Below, piece after piece: positions 57,864-64,000 of a DNA stretch of 64,000 bases. The DNA is taken from positions 8,015 through 72,014 of the forward strand of contig CAJUQB010000010.1 in NCBI GenBank assembly GCA_910588285.1. The letters are read 5' to 3'. This DNA comes from an uncultured Lachnospiraceae bacterium (GTDB taxonomy: Bacteria > Bacillota > Clostridia > Lachnospirales > Lachnospiraceae). Every line of letters begins with the position of its first letter. Within the stretch, counting starts at the first letter, position 1. The notes under the pieces are model-generated. The model was not told the origin of the DNA and searched no databases. It worked only from the letters and a program-made list of their open reading frames with translations. The position numbers and the translations under genes are program-made.

Positions 57864-59387
57864 ATGAGCGAAAGAGTGACAAAGATTGTGGAAGTGGAAG
57901 GGGAGCAGGTTGCGCTTTATATGCGGAAAATGATGACGCCCTGTACCAGGGAGGAGTATGAGGCCATGACGCCCAAGGAGCGGGAGGGGGCTGCCGTGCT
58001 TGCACCCCTGAACCAGAGAATCTACGCTCCGGAGGAGGGCATTGTATGTATGCAGGATGTGCCGGTCAAGATGCGGGACGGCATCACCATTTACGCGGAT
58101 ATTTATAAACCGGAGGCAGAGGGGAGATATCCGCTGCTGATCGCCTGGAGCTTTTACGGGAAGCGCCCCTTTGAGGGAAATGGGGATTGGTTCCGGATGG
58201 GCGTACCGCCCCAGACCGTATCCGACATGTCGAAATACGAAAGCCCGGATCCAGGCTACTGGTGCCGCAGAGGCTATGCGGTGGCCAATGTGGATCCCAG
58301 AGGCATCGGCCATTCGGAAGGGGATTTTATTCAGTTTGGCACCCAGGACGGCAGGGACGGATATGATTTTATTGAATGGGCAGCCCGGCAGCTGTGGTGC
58401 AATGGGCGCTGCGGAATGGGGGGCAACAGCTGTGTGGCCATGACCCAGTGGCGGATCGCAGTCCAGCAGCCGCCCCACCTGGCCTGTATCGCACCCTGGG
58501 AGTCCACCACGGACCAGTACCGGGAATCCATGTGCGTGGGCGGTATTGGGGCCACAACATTTTTGAAAATGGTGATGCGCAAATGCATTGGTGAAAACTA
58601 TGCGGACAGCCCGGCAGATAACCTGGAGAAGTACCCTTATGCGGATTGTGCTTACTGGAGGGATAAGGAGCCGGATTTCAAAAGTGTTACCATTCCCGTG
58701 TACCAGACAGGCTGCTGGAACCATTTCCATCTGCGGGGCTCTGTGAATGCCTTCCGCAAATGCCGTTCCCGGAAGAAATGGCTGCGGATCCATCGGGAAT
58801 TCGAGTGGCCGGATGCTTACAACAACAAGAACCTGGAGGAGCTGGAGCGGTTCTACGCCCGGTATCTGAAGCTGGAGCGCAACGGCTGGGAGCTTACCCC
58901 CAAGGTGCGCCTGGAGGTGGAAGATGTGTATGCATTTAATTACGATGACCACCGGGTGGAAAATGAGTTCCCCTTAAAGCGCACCCAATATGAAAAGCTT
59001 TACTTAGACGCATCGGACATGTCCATGAAGACTGCGCCTGTGGAGCAGGAGCATATGACAAGCTATGAGAGCACAACCGAGGAGGCCTGCTTTAACTACC
59101 GCTTCCCCGATGATACGGAGCTGACGGGTTATATGAAGCTAAGGCCCGGGGAGATCGTACCGGTGGATGTTGAATTTGTTCCCTGCAGCCGTTTCTGGCA
59201 TAAGGGACAGCAGATTCGGGTACAGGTTGCAGGAAGATATATCCGTGAAAACTGGTTTGAGCCCCTGACCTGGGATGTGGACAATCAGGGCAGGACAAGG
59301 ATCTATACCGGAGGACAGTACGAGTCATTCTTGCAGATCCCGGTGATCCCGCCCAGGTTCCGGGACGGGGACATTATCATCCGGTAG
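57864..59387 (+). CDS. CocE/NonD-family serine hydrolase with shortened jelly-roll
   Basis: A 507-residue paralogue of the hydrolase at 38925. It has KMRDGITIYADIYKPEAEG, the DPRGIGHSEG turn and the nucleophile Ser179 in GMGGNSCVAMTQ; a likely catalytic His lies in HREFEWPDAY. The C-terminal domain is short. ELTGYMKL is followed at once by RPGEIVPVDVEFVP, whereas the 38925 protein has some 70-80 residues between the equivalent strands. An in-frame deletion of the jelly-roll core is the simplest explanation. The catalytic domain is intact, so activity may remain or be impaired. Confidence 0.82.
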   Translation: MSERVTKIVEVEGEQVALYMRKMMTPCTREEYEAMTPKEREGAAVLAPLNQRIYAPEEGIVCMQDVPVKMRDGITIYADIYKPEAEGRYPLLIAWSFYGKRPFEGNGDWFRMGVPPQTVSDMSKYESPDPGYWCRRGYAVANVDPRGIGHSEGDFIQFGTQDGRDGYDFIEWAARQLWCNGRCGMGGNSCVAMTQWRIAVQQPPHLACIAPWESTTDQYRESMCVGGIGATTFLKMVMRKCIGENYADSPADNLEKYPYADCAYWRDKEPDFKSVTIPVYQTGCWNHFHLRGSVNAFRKCRSRKKWLRIHREFEWPDAYNNKNLEELERFYARYLKLERNGWELTPKVRLEVEDVYAFNYDDHRVENEFPLKRTQYEKLYLDASDMSMKTAPVEQEHMTSYESTTEEACFNYRFPDDTELTGYMKLRPGEIVPVDVEFVPCSRFWHKGQQIRVQVAGRYIRENWFEPLTWDVDNQGRTRIYTGGQYESFLQIPVIPPRFRDGDIIIR

Positions 59388-59395
59388 ACCGGGAT

Positions 59396-59409
59396 TTGCA
59401 GAGGTGCAA
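59396..59409. promoter_or_regulatory. TTGCA-N4-TGCAA operator
   Basis: TTGCA-GAGG-TGCAA is a perfect half-site pair directly after the hydrolase stop. It is about 55 bp upstream of the sigma-54 -24 element at 59455. No second copy at 21 bp was seen here. Confidence 0.75.
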
Positions 59410-59432
59410 TGCATGGCGCACAGCCCTTTCTA

Positions 59433-59465
59433 TTCCGTGCCAGGCCCTGAAAACCTGGCACGGAA
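59433..59465. repeat. 12-bp inverted repeat overlapping a sigma-54 promoter
   Basis: TTCCGTGCCAGG (59433-59444) and CCTGGCACGGAA (59454-59465) are perfect inverted repeats with a nine-base loop. The right arm is the -24 part of the promoter. It may act as a terminator hairpin for the upstream hydrolase or as an operator that hides the -24 element. Confidence 0.8.
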
Positions 59466-59471
59466 ATTGCT
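59455..59471 (+). promoter_or_regulatory. Sigma-54 promoter of the VOC gene at 59583
   Basis: CTGGCACGGAAATTGCT matches the full -24/-12 consensus. The start would be near 59481, in a leader containing three direct repeats TATGTGTT (59479, 59495, 59505). A TATAAT at 59474-59479 lacks a -35 and is probably coincidental. Confidence 0.88.
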
Positions 59472-59582
59472 TGTATAATATGTGTTAATAAAATTATGTG
59501 TTACTATGTGTTTTGACACCTTTCTCTGTCTCCCAGCACAGACCGGGCAGAAAACAGTTGAAAAGGACAAGGAGGAAAAGAA

Positions 59583-60056
59583 ATGGAAAAAATGTTAAAA
59601 CGGATCTCACAGGTGGGAGTCCTGGTACGGGACCTGGATCAGGCGATGAAGGGATTTGCCGAGGATTTCGGCATCCAGCAGTGGAATGTAGTGGATTTTG
59701 ATCATTTTCCGCCGGTGAAGGTAAACGGCAAGCCGGGGAAGCTTAACATCAAGGCAGCCATTACCACTGAGATCGACAATGTGGAGATTGAATTGATCCA
59801 GCCCACCGGGGAAGGCCCCTTTGCGGATCATCTGGAGAAATTCGGCCCCGGCGTCCATCATTTTGCAGTGATTATGCCGGACAAAAACGAAAAGTTCGGC
59901 CAGGTGATGGAGCGGGAGCTGGCAGCCGGACGCCTGCCCTGGCTGGAGGCTGAAATGATTGAGGGCGAGCCTGGAGAGAAGATGCATTTTGCATATCTGG
60001 ACCGCCGGGAGGATATGGGCGTGATTATGGAGGTCTATGACGAGGCAAGGGAATAG
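59583..60056 (+). CDS. VOC-family protein (methylmalonyl-CoA epimerase-like)
   Basis: A 157-residue VOC protein: ISQVGVLVRDLDQAMKGFAEDFGIQQW, a central metal-ligand-type region EIELIQPTGEGPFADHLEKFGPGVHHFAV (about residues 71-99), and the C-terminal Glu in RREDMGVIMEVYDE. The HH pair in GVHHFAV is typical of methylmalonyl-CoA epimerase and related lactoylglutathione lyase-like enzymes. It has its own sigma-54 promoter, tying it to the transporter operons. Its last 22 bases overlap the convergent FUSC gene. Confidence 0.85.
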   Translation: MEKMLKRISQVGVLVRDLDQAMKGFAEDFGIQQWNVVDFDHFPPVKVNGKPGKLNIKAAITTEIDNVEIELIQPTGEGPFADHLEKFGPGVHHFAVIMPDKNEKFGQVMERELAAGRLPWLEAEMIEGEPGEKMHFAYLDRREDMGVIMEVYDEARE

Positions 60057-61096
60057 ATGCGGCAAAGGCTGGTAATAATCGGCCGGAAGACATGGGCAAA
60101 TGTCCATGCGTAGACAGAGCCGAACACATTACCAAAAATCCGCAATAAAACAGCTCCGGGCAGACCAAGGGCGGGAACTGCCATGGAAAGGGCACTAAAG
60201 GCATTGAAGGTTGTCTGCCAGCCGTAGGTTGCAGATAATCCGGTGCCGATGCCGCCCAGGATGCCCAGGTAGGAGACAGAGCCCTCCGGCAGCAGGAAAT
60301 AGGCAGCCAGGAAGAGGATACATCCCAGGATGTTTCCCGGTGCACGGAATTTGACCCGCTTTGTCATATCATCCGGAAAGGGCATACATACGGACATTGC
60401 GGCAATGCCGATCCACATGGCTTTGGGAATCTCCAGAAGAGAGGCGATCAGCATGGCACTGGAAATGGTAAGGGCAAAGCGAAGCTGCCACTGGGTACGG
60501 GCAGAGGAGAGCCGAAACTCCCGAAAAAGGCTTTGGAAGGTACGCTTATAGGATTTTTTCCTGTGGTTGCGGTAGTAGACTGCCGCAGTGAGAACAGCGC
60601 CCGCCAAAAGCCCCAGCAGCCGTTTCTCATATTGTGCGCCGCTGACATCATTTCCGAGAAGCAGAAGATAGGCCAGCACCAGGGTAGAATGGTTGAACAT
60701 GAGGACATTGTGGCATCCCAGTACCAGAAGCAGCAGGAGGAAAAGGGCATTCGTACCAAAGGCCCAGCCGGCAGGAAGTATGCAGGACAGCTTGGGCCCC
60801 ACAGCCAGGATTGCATAGAGAGGGAATATGCAGGCTGCTCCATGGGTGGGACGGATCCCAAGATCAGCAGAGCGGAATACCATAACGCAGAGAAGTACAG
60901 ATAGCCCTGCGATGCTGTTGGCAGCGCCGAACAAAAGGCAGAAGGATGCAATAAATGCAGTGCAGAATGCGATATTCAGAATAATTTTAAAGAAATAGAT
61001 TCCGATATGTATCCACCTGTCCCGGGGCTGTTCAAAGCTTGCGATGTAGGATTTTGAGCCGGCCTGGCTGAGCTGAAGCTCCTGATAAAATGTCAT
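60035..61096 (-). CDS. FUSC-family membrane protein
   Basis: A 353-residue integral membrane protein with two blocks of hydrophobic helices, separated by a basic cytoplasmic loop (YYRNHRKKSYKRTFQSLFREF, about residues 173-193). The features GIRPTHGAACIFPLYAILAVGP and FRAPGNILGCILFLAAYFLL match the FUSC/aromatic-acid exporter (AaeB-like) fold. It is translated downstream of a MarR-type gene on the same strand (20 bp gap). An efflux function for an aromatic or other organic acid is inferred from the family. Confidence 0.8.
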   Translation of the reverse strand: MTFYQELQLSQAGSKSYIASFEQPRDRWIHIGIYFFKIILNIAFCTAFIASFCLLFGAANSIAGLSVLLCVMVFRSADLGIRPTHGAACIFPLYAILAVGPKLSCILPAGWAFGTNALFLLLLLVLGCHNVLMFNHSTLVLAYLLLLGNDVSGAQYEKRLLGLLAGAVLTAAVYYRNHRKKSYKRTFQSLFREFRLSSARTQWQLRFALTISSAMLIASLLEIPKAMWIGIAAMSVCMPFPDDMTKRVKFRAPGNILGCILFLAAYFLLPEGSVSYLGILGGIGTGLSATYGWQTTFNAFSALSMAVPALGLPGAVLLRIFGNVFGSVYAWTFAHVFRPIITSLCRIYSLASS

Positions 61097-61116
61097 TGTG
61101 TTCCCTCCGTTTACTT

Positions 61117-61563
61117 CTATTTGTCTGCTGCCGTATTCTGCAACAAATGATTTGCTTCCCTGATCTGTGAAAGCAGCGTGTGAAAGCGTTCCTCCCCAAG
61201 GGTTCGCCGGAGCCGGTAGATCGGCTCCAGATAATGGCGGTAGGCCTGCTGCAGCTCCTGGCTTCCCTGCTCCGTGAGGTGAAGGCGGTAGCTCCGTTTG
61301 TCCTGCTGGCTGTATTCCCGGGCAAGAAATCCGTTCCGTTCCAGGTTGTCAATCAGGCGGCTGACCGCTGACTTGCTCAGTCCCATAAGCTCGGAGAGCT
61401 GCAGCGGTTTCAGCGGCCCCTCTGCCAGGTAGATGCGGGAAAGCATATCCACCTCCTGGGGAGAGGTGGCGCCTTCCCGTTTCCCTCTGATATGATGTCC
61501 GGCAAAAAGCCGGATCTCCTGCATGTGCTCCATCATGTCGATCCAGTCGAAATGCTCTGTCAT
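61117..61563 (-). CDS. MarR-family transcriptional regulator
   Basis: A 148-residue MarR protein with the winged helix VDMLSRIYLAEGPLKPLQLSELMGLSKSAVSRLIDNLERNGFLAREYSQQDKRSYRLHLTEQG (about residues 38-100, read in parts). It shows the family DKR wing motif. It heads a two-gene unit with the FUSC membrane protein, a usual arrangement for a ligand-responsive repressor and its exporter. A palindrome lies just upstream. Confidence 0.92.
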   Translation of the reverse strand: MTEHFDWIDMMEHMQEIRLFAGHHIRGKREGATSPQEVDMLSRIYLAEGPLKPLQLSELMGLSKSAVSRLIDNLERNGFLAREYSQQDKRSYRLHLTEQGSQELQQAYRHYLEPIYRLRRTLGEERFHTLLSQIREANHLLQNTAADK

Positions 61564-61592
61564 TCGGTATATGCTCCATCAAATATGTTTTC

Positions 61593-61617
61593 ATATAGTT
61601 AACAATGTGAACTATAT
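61593..61617. promoter_or_regulatory. Palindromic MarR-type operator
   Basis: ATATAGTT and AACTATAT form a perfect inverted repeat with a nine-base spacer (61593-61617), 30 bp upstream of the MarR start. It is a likely autoregulatory site and lies between the divergent marR and chemoreceptor genes. Confidence 0.7.
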
Positions 61618-61701
61618 CATAGGATAAAATGATTCCTTTGTCAAGACCCCATTTTAAAAATCGGAAAAATTGGAAAGAGAGATTCAAGAGGAGGTTTCGG
61701 C

Positions 61702-61730
61702 TTGTTATTTGTATTGCAGTATGATAAAAT
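61702..61730 (+). promoter_or_regulatory. Sigma-A promoter of the chemoreceptor gene
   Basis: TTGTTA (61702-61707) and TAAAAT (61725-61730) have a 17-bp spacer and stand 47 bases before ATG 61778, which has a GGAGG ribosome site. Confidence 0.6.
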
Positions 61731-61777
61731 AGCGGAAGGGAATAAAAAACATATTACATATTTGGAGGAATAGTACC

Positions 61778-63763
61778 ATGAAGATTAAGACAAAAATGAT
61801 TTTATGTTTTTCTGCAATCTGTATCGGATGTATGCTGATTGCAATGATGAGTGTTCTGCTGAGGACACGTCAGCGTTTCAATGGGATGAATGATAAGCAG
61901 GTAAAGACGACAGCTGATTATTACGCATCTGAGATTCAGACCTGGCTTGAGCAGAAAACTTCCATTGTAGATGCAGCAGTTGTGTATATGGAATCCTTAG
62001 AGACCGTGGACCAGGATGGGGTTGTGAATTATCTGGAGGCATTGATGAATTCCAATGAAGGGACGGCAGACGTATTTGCAGCCTTTACGGACGGAACCTT
62101 TCTGGATGGAAGCAGGCTGGAGCTTGGGGAGGACTGGGATTATACCGGCTATCCCTGGTATACCGAGGCCCTGGCTGTGGATGAGAAGGTATACTGCCAG
62201 CCCTATGTGGATGACGGTCAGATGGTACTTCCGGTTTCCAGACAGTTTACCTGCCGGGACGGTTCTACCGGCGTTATTGGCATGAGCCTGTATCTGCAGA
62301 CGATGTTCGATATGATGAATGAGATTGCAGTGGGCTCGGATGGCAGCTATGCAGTTATGACCGATGATTCCGGCATGATTCTGATGCATAAGAACAGCGA
62401 ATTTATCCCCGCCACTGAGAAGGTCTCAATGGTAGATGAGGTGTTGGGGGGCGCCTATGTCCCGGCCATGGAGAAGGCAATGGTGCCGGTGAAGGACTAT
62501 GACGGCATAAAGCGGTATCTGACAACCGTTTCCAGCGATGTGGGCAATATCATTGTGGCTATGCCGGTCTCCGTGTACCATGAGGAGACCAACAGGATCA
62601 TGCTGTACTTTATCATTACGATGGCAATTGCTGCTGTTGTGGTTGCCGTTATTGTGGTATTTTTCAGCGGAACCATCACAAAGCCCATTGTGGCCATGCA
62701 AAGCGAGATCGACAAGCTGCGGGAGCTGAAGCTGCAGCTGCAGATGGATGGCCAGACGGCGGCAGGGCGTGAGCGCCGGGATGAGATGGGTGAGATGGAT
62801 AAGGCCATCCAGGAGCTCCGGGGGCGGCTGAACCAGATTGTACAGCAGATGATAAAGGCATCCGATGCCTTGAAGGAACAGTTTGGCATGGTGCAGGATT
62901 CTATGGAGAATGCGGTGTCAGATAATCATTCCGTGAAGGAAACCCTCAGTCAGATCGTGCTGGCAATTGATGATGTTGCCCAGCAGACCCAGCAGGCAAA
63001 TGAGAACCTCAGCGAGTTTGCAGAGGAGCTTTCCAATGTGGCGGGCCGCATGGAGCGTATGAATGAGATAGCGGCAGCAGCAGTGAACCAATGCCACAGC
63101 GGCATGAATATTGTGGAGCTGCTTTCCCAGAAGTTTGACCAGAGCCGCAAGATGCAGGATACTACCTATGAGACAGCCAACAGCCTTTCCCAGAAATCCA
63201 TATCCATTGACAGTATCAGCAAGACCATTGGGGAGATTGCAAGCCAAACCTCTCTGCTGGCGCTGAATGCGTCCATTGAGGCAGCCAGGGCAGGGGAGGC
63301 AGGCAAAGGGTTTGCCGTTGTGGCGGAGGAGATTGGGAAGCTGGCTTCCCAGACTGCGTCTGCCACAGGGGATATCAACCAGATCATTGTGGAGCTTCAG
63401 AATGAGGTTCAGACGGTCAGCACCCAGATTGGGCAGATTCAGGATACCACAACAGACTGTATGGAGACCATGGGTGATACCAGGAATGTGTTCCAGGAGA
63501 TCAACAGCCATATTTCCAATATGGAGGGAGATATCAATGAGCTGGAGGTTGCGGTTGACAGGCTGAATCGGAATAAGGACGGAATTGTAGATAAGTTTTC
63601 CGGTATTTCCAGCGAGACTGAGGAGCTGACGGCAGCCAGCCAGGAGGTAAATGAGCGTGTGGAGAACCAGAGCCAGGAGATGGATCAAATCAATGATTCC
63701 ATGAATCAGCTGCACACAGTGGTGGGGCATCTCAACAATATTATCAAGGAATTTCATGTGTAG
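61778..63763 (+). CDS. Methyl-accepting chemotaxis protein (dCache type)
   Basis: A 661-residue chemoreceptor. A first membrane helix (about residues 7-28) is followed by an extracellular Cache-type sensor (about 30-275, with YPWYTEALAVDEKVYCQPYVDDG and ISMSLYLQTMF-like segments). A second helix (IIMLYFIITMAIAAVVVAVIVVFFSG, about 278-303, read in parts), a HAMP region and a long signalling coiled coil follow. The highly conserved hairpin tip is SQTSLLALNASIEAARAGE (about residues 489-507). The organism is therefore probably motile, and the receptor may sense an amino acid, organic acid or the pathway substrate. Confidence 0.95.
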   Translation: MKIKTKMILCFSAICIGCMLIAMMSVLLRTRQRFNGMNDKQVKTTADYYASEIQTWLEQKTSIVDAAVVYMESLETVDQDGVVNYLEALMNSNEGTADVFAAFTDGTFLDGSRLELGEDWDYTGYPWYTEALAVDEKVYCQPYVDDGQMVLPVSRQFTCRDGSTGVIGMSLYLQTMFDMMNEIAVGSDGSYAVMTDDSGMILMHKNSEFIPATEKVSMVDEVLGGAYVPAMEKAMVPVKDYDGIKRYLTTVSSDVGNIIVAMPVSVYHEETNRIMLYFIITMAIAAVVVAVIVVFFSGTITKPIVAMQSEIDKLRELKLQLQMDGQTAAGRERRDEMGEMDKAIQELRGRLNQIVQQMIKASDALKEQFGMVQDSMENAVSDNHSVKETLSQIVLAIDDVAQQTQQANENLSEFAEELSNVAGRMERMNEIAAAAVNQCHSGMNIVELLSQKFDQSRKMQDTTYETANSLSQKSISIDSISKTIGEIASQTSLLALNASIEAARAGEAGKGFAVVAEEIGKLASQTASATGDINQIIVELQNEVQTVSTQIGQIQDTTTDCMETMGDTRNVFQEINSHISNMEGDINELEVAVDRLNRNKDGIVDKFSGISSETEELTAASQEVNERVENQSQEMDQINDSMNQLHTVVGHLNNIIKEFHV

Positions 63764-63792
63764 GAATGATTCGAGACATCTGCTGTAAAGAT

Positions 63793-63827
63793 AAGGGCAT
63801 GATAACCGGTTTGGTTATCATGCCCTT
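63793..63827 (+). terminator. Terminator of the chemoreceptor gene
   Basis: AAGGGCATGATAACC and GGTTATCATGCCCTT form a perfect 15-bp stem with loop GGTTT, followed by TGTGC rather than a long T-run. It lies between convergent genes. Confidence 0.8.
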
Positions 63828-63884
63828 TGTGCAAAAGTGTATAAAGTATAGTAAGTTTAGAAGGCTTTTGTTGCATTGCCGGCG

Positions 63885-64000
63885 TTATTCGTCCAGCTCA
63901 AAAAACAGTGTGGTGTATCTCCCCATATCGAAAAATACAGGCCGCACCCGAACCGGGAGCTTATCCTCAATCTCCTTGGCTTTCTTCTTGTTGATGCCAA
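63885..64000 (-). CDS. Partial hypothetical protein (C-terminus only)
   Basis: Reading the minus strand from the window end gives about 38 residues in one open frame, including NKKKAKEIEDKLPVRVRPVF and ending TTLFFELDE before TAA at 63885. The start lies outside the window. The basic, conserved-looking sequence suggests a real gene, but no family can be assigned. Confidence 0.55.
   Translation of the reverse strand, partial: GINKKKAKEIEDKLPVRVRPVFFDMGRYTTLFFELDE

Noticed and set aside
59474..59479. Sigma-A promoter TATAAT for the VOC gene
   Set aside because: No -35 hexamer at 16-18 bp and no TGn extension; the overlapping sigma-54 element is a full match.

Overview
The window reads as a chromosomal segment of an anaerobic, butyrate-forming Firmicute, most likely Lachnospiraceae (Clostridium cluster XIVa). 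This rests on strong AGGAGG-type ribosome sites, mid-GC codon use, a Ptb/Buk butyrate-kinase route, an oxygen-sensitive 4-hydroxybutyryl-CoA dehydratase, CUT2-type sugar ABC transporters, a PD-(D/E)XK 'Rpn-type' transposase with coiled-coil repeats, and LacI/AraC/TetR/MarR regulators beside catabolic genes. I saw no rRNA, tRNA, CRISPR array, phage or plasmid origin. Identification is by reading motifs only; no database search was run.

Layout. (1) 27-18297, plus strand: one long catabolic array. It holds a 6-oxocamphor-hydrolase-like beta-diketone hydrolase, a beta-keto-acid cleavage enzyme (BKACE), a split transketolase, a zinc alcohol dehydrogenase and an SDR. It continues with Ptb, Buk, thiolase, 3-hydroxybutyryl-CoA dehydrogenase, a complete TPP/lipoate dehydrogenase complex (AcoABCL type), an SGNH hydrolase, an RpiB-like isomerase, 4-hydroxybutyrate dehydrogenase and lipoate-protein ligase. 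(2) 18424-30097: a transposase-like gene, a frameshifted sugar-binding lipoprotein, a divergent phosphofructokinase / complete CUT2 transporter pair, GrpB, a charged hypothetical protein, a 5'-truncated Uma2 gene and a TetR regulator. (3) 30597-36422: alcohol dehydrogenase, 4-hydroxybutyryl-CoA dehydratase, CoA-transferase and an Old-Yellow-Enzyme/BaiCD-type reductase. (4) 36681-46619: another CUT2 transporter whose genes are interleaved with a CocE-type hydrolase, VOC proteins, two SDRs and a GldA-like dehydrogenase. (5) 46616-54265: an AraC-regulated GPH transporter / GH78 rhamnosidase / GH3 glucosidase locus. (6) 54468-64000: a GNAT toxin-antitoxin-like pair, a LacI-type regulator with an SDR, a flavoprotein remnant, an orphan acyl carrier protein, a second CocE-type hydrolase with an internal deletion, a VOC protein, a MarR/FUSC pair and a chemoreceptor.

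The most striking signal is regulatory. Six near-consensus sigma-54 (-24/-12) promoters lie in front of the frameshifted binding protein, pfkA, both ABC transporter operons, the 4-hydroxybutyrate operon and the last VOC gene. Every one has a nearby palindrome TTGCA-N4-TGCAA. At three loci the palindrome is doubled with exactly 21 bp between centres. I infer one sigma-54 regulon under a single enhancer-binding protein encoded outside the window.

Working model (inference): a polyhydroxylated, probably carbocyclic compound is imported by CUT2 transporters. Its esters or glycosides are removed, and it is oxidised or isomerised by the many SDR, Zn-ADH, GldA-like and VOC proteins to a cyclic 1,3-diketone. 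That diketone would be opened by the 6-oxocamphor-hydrolase-like enzyme and cut by BKACE. The fragments would feed transketolase/RpiB/PFK, the TPP-lipoate dehydrogenase and 4-hydroxybutyrate to crotonyl-CoA, ending in butyrate with ATP made by butyrate kinase. The substrate is unknown. Several genes show decay: an A7 frameshift, a truncated Uma2 gene, a flavoprotein remnant and a deleted hydrolase jelly-roll.
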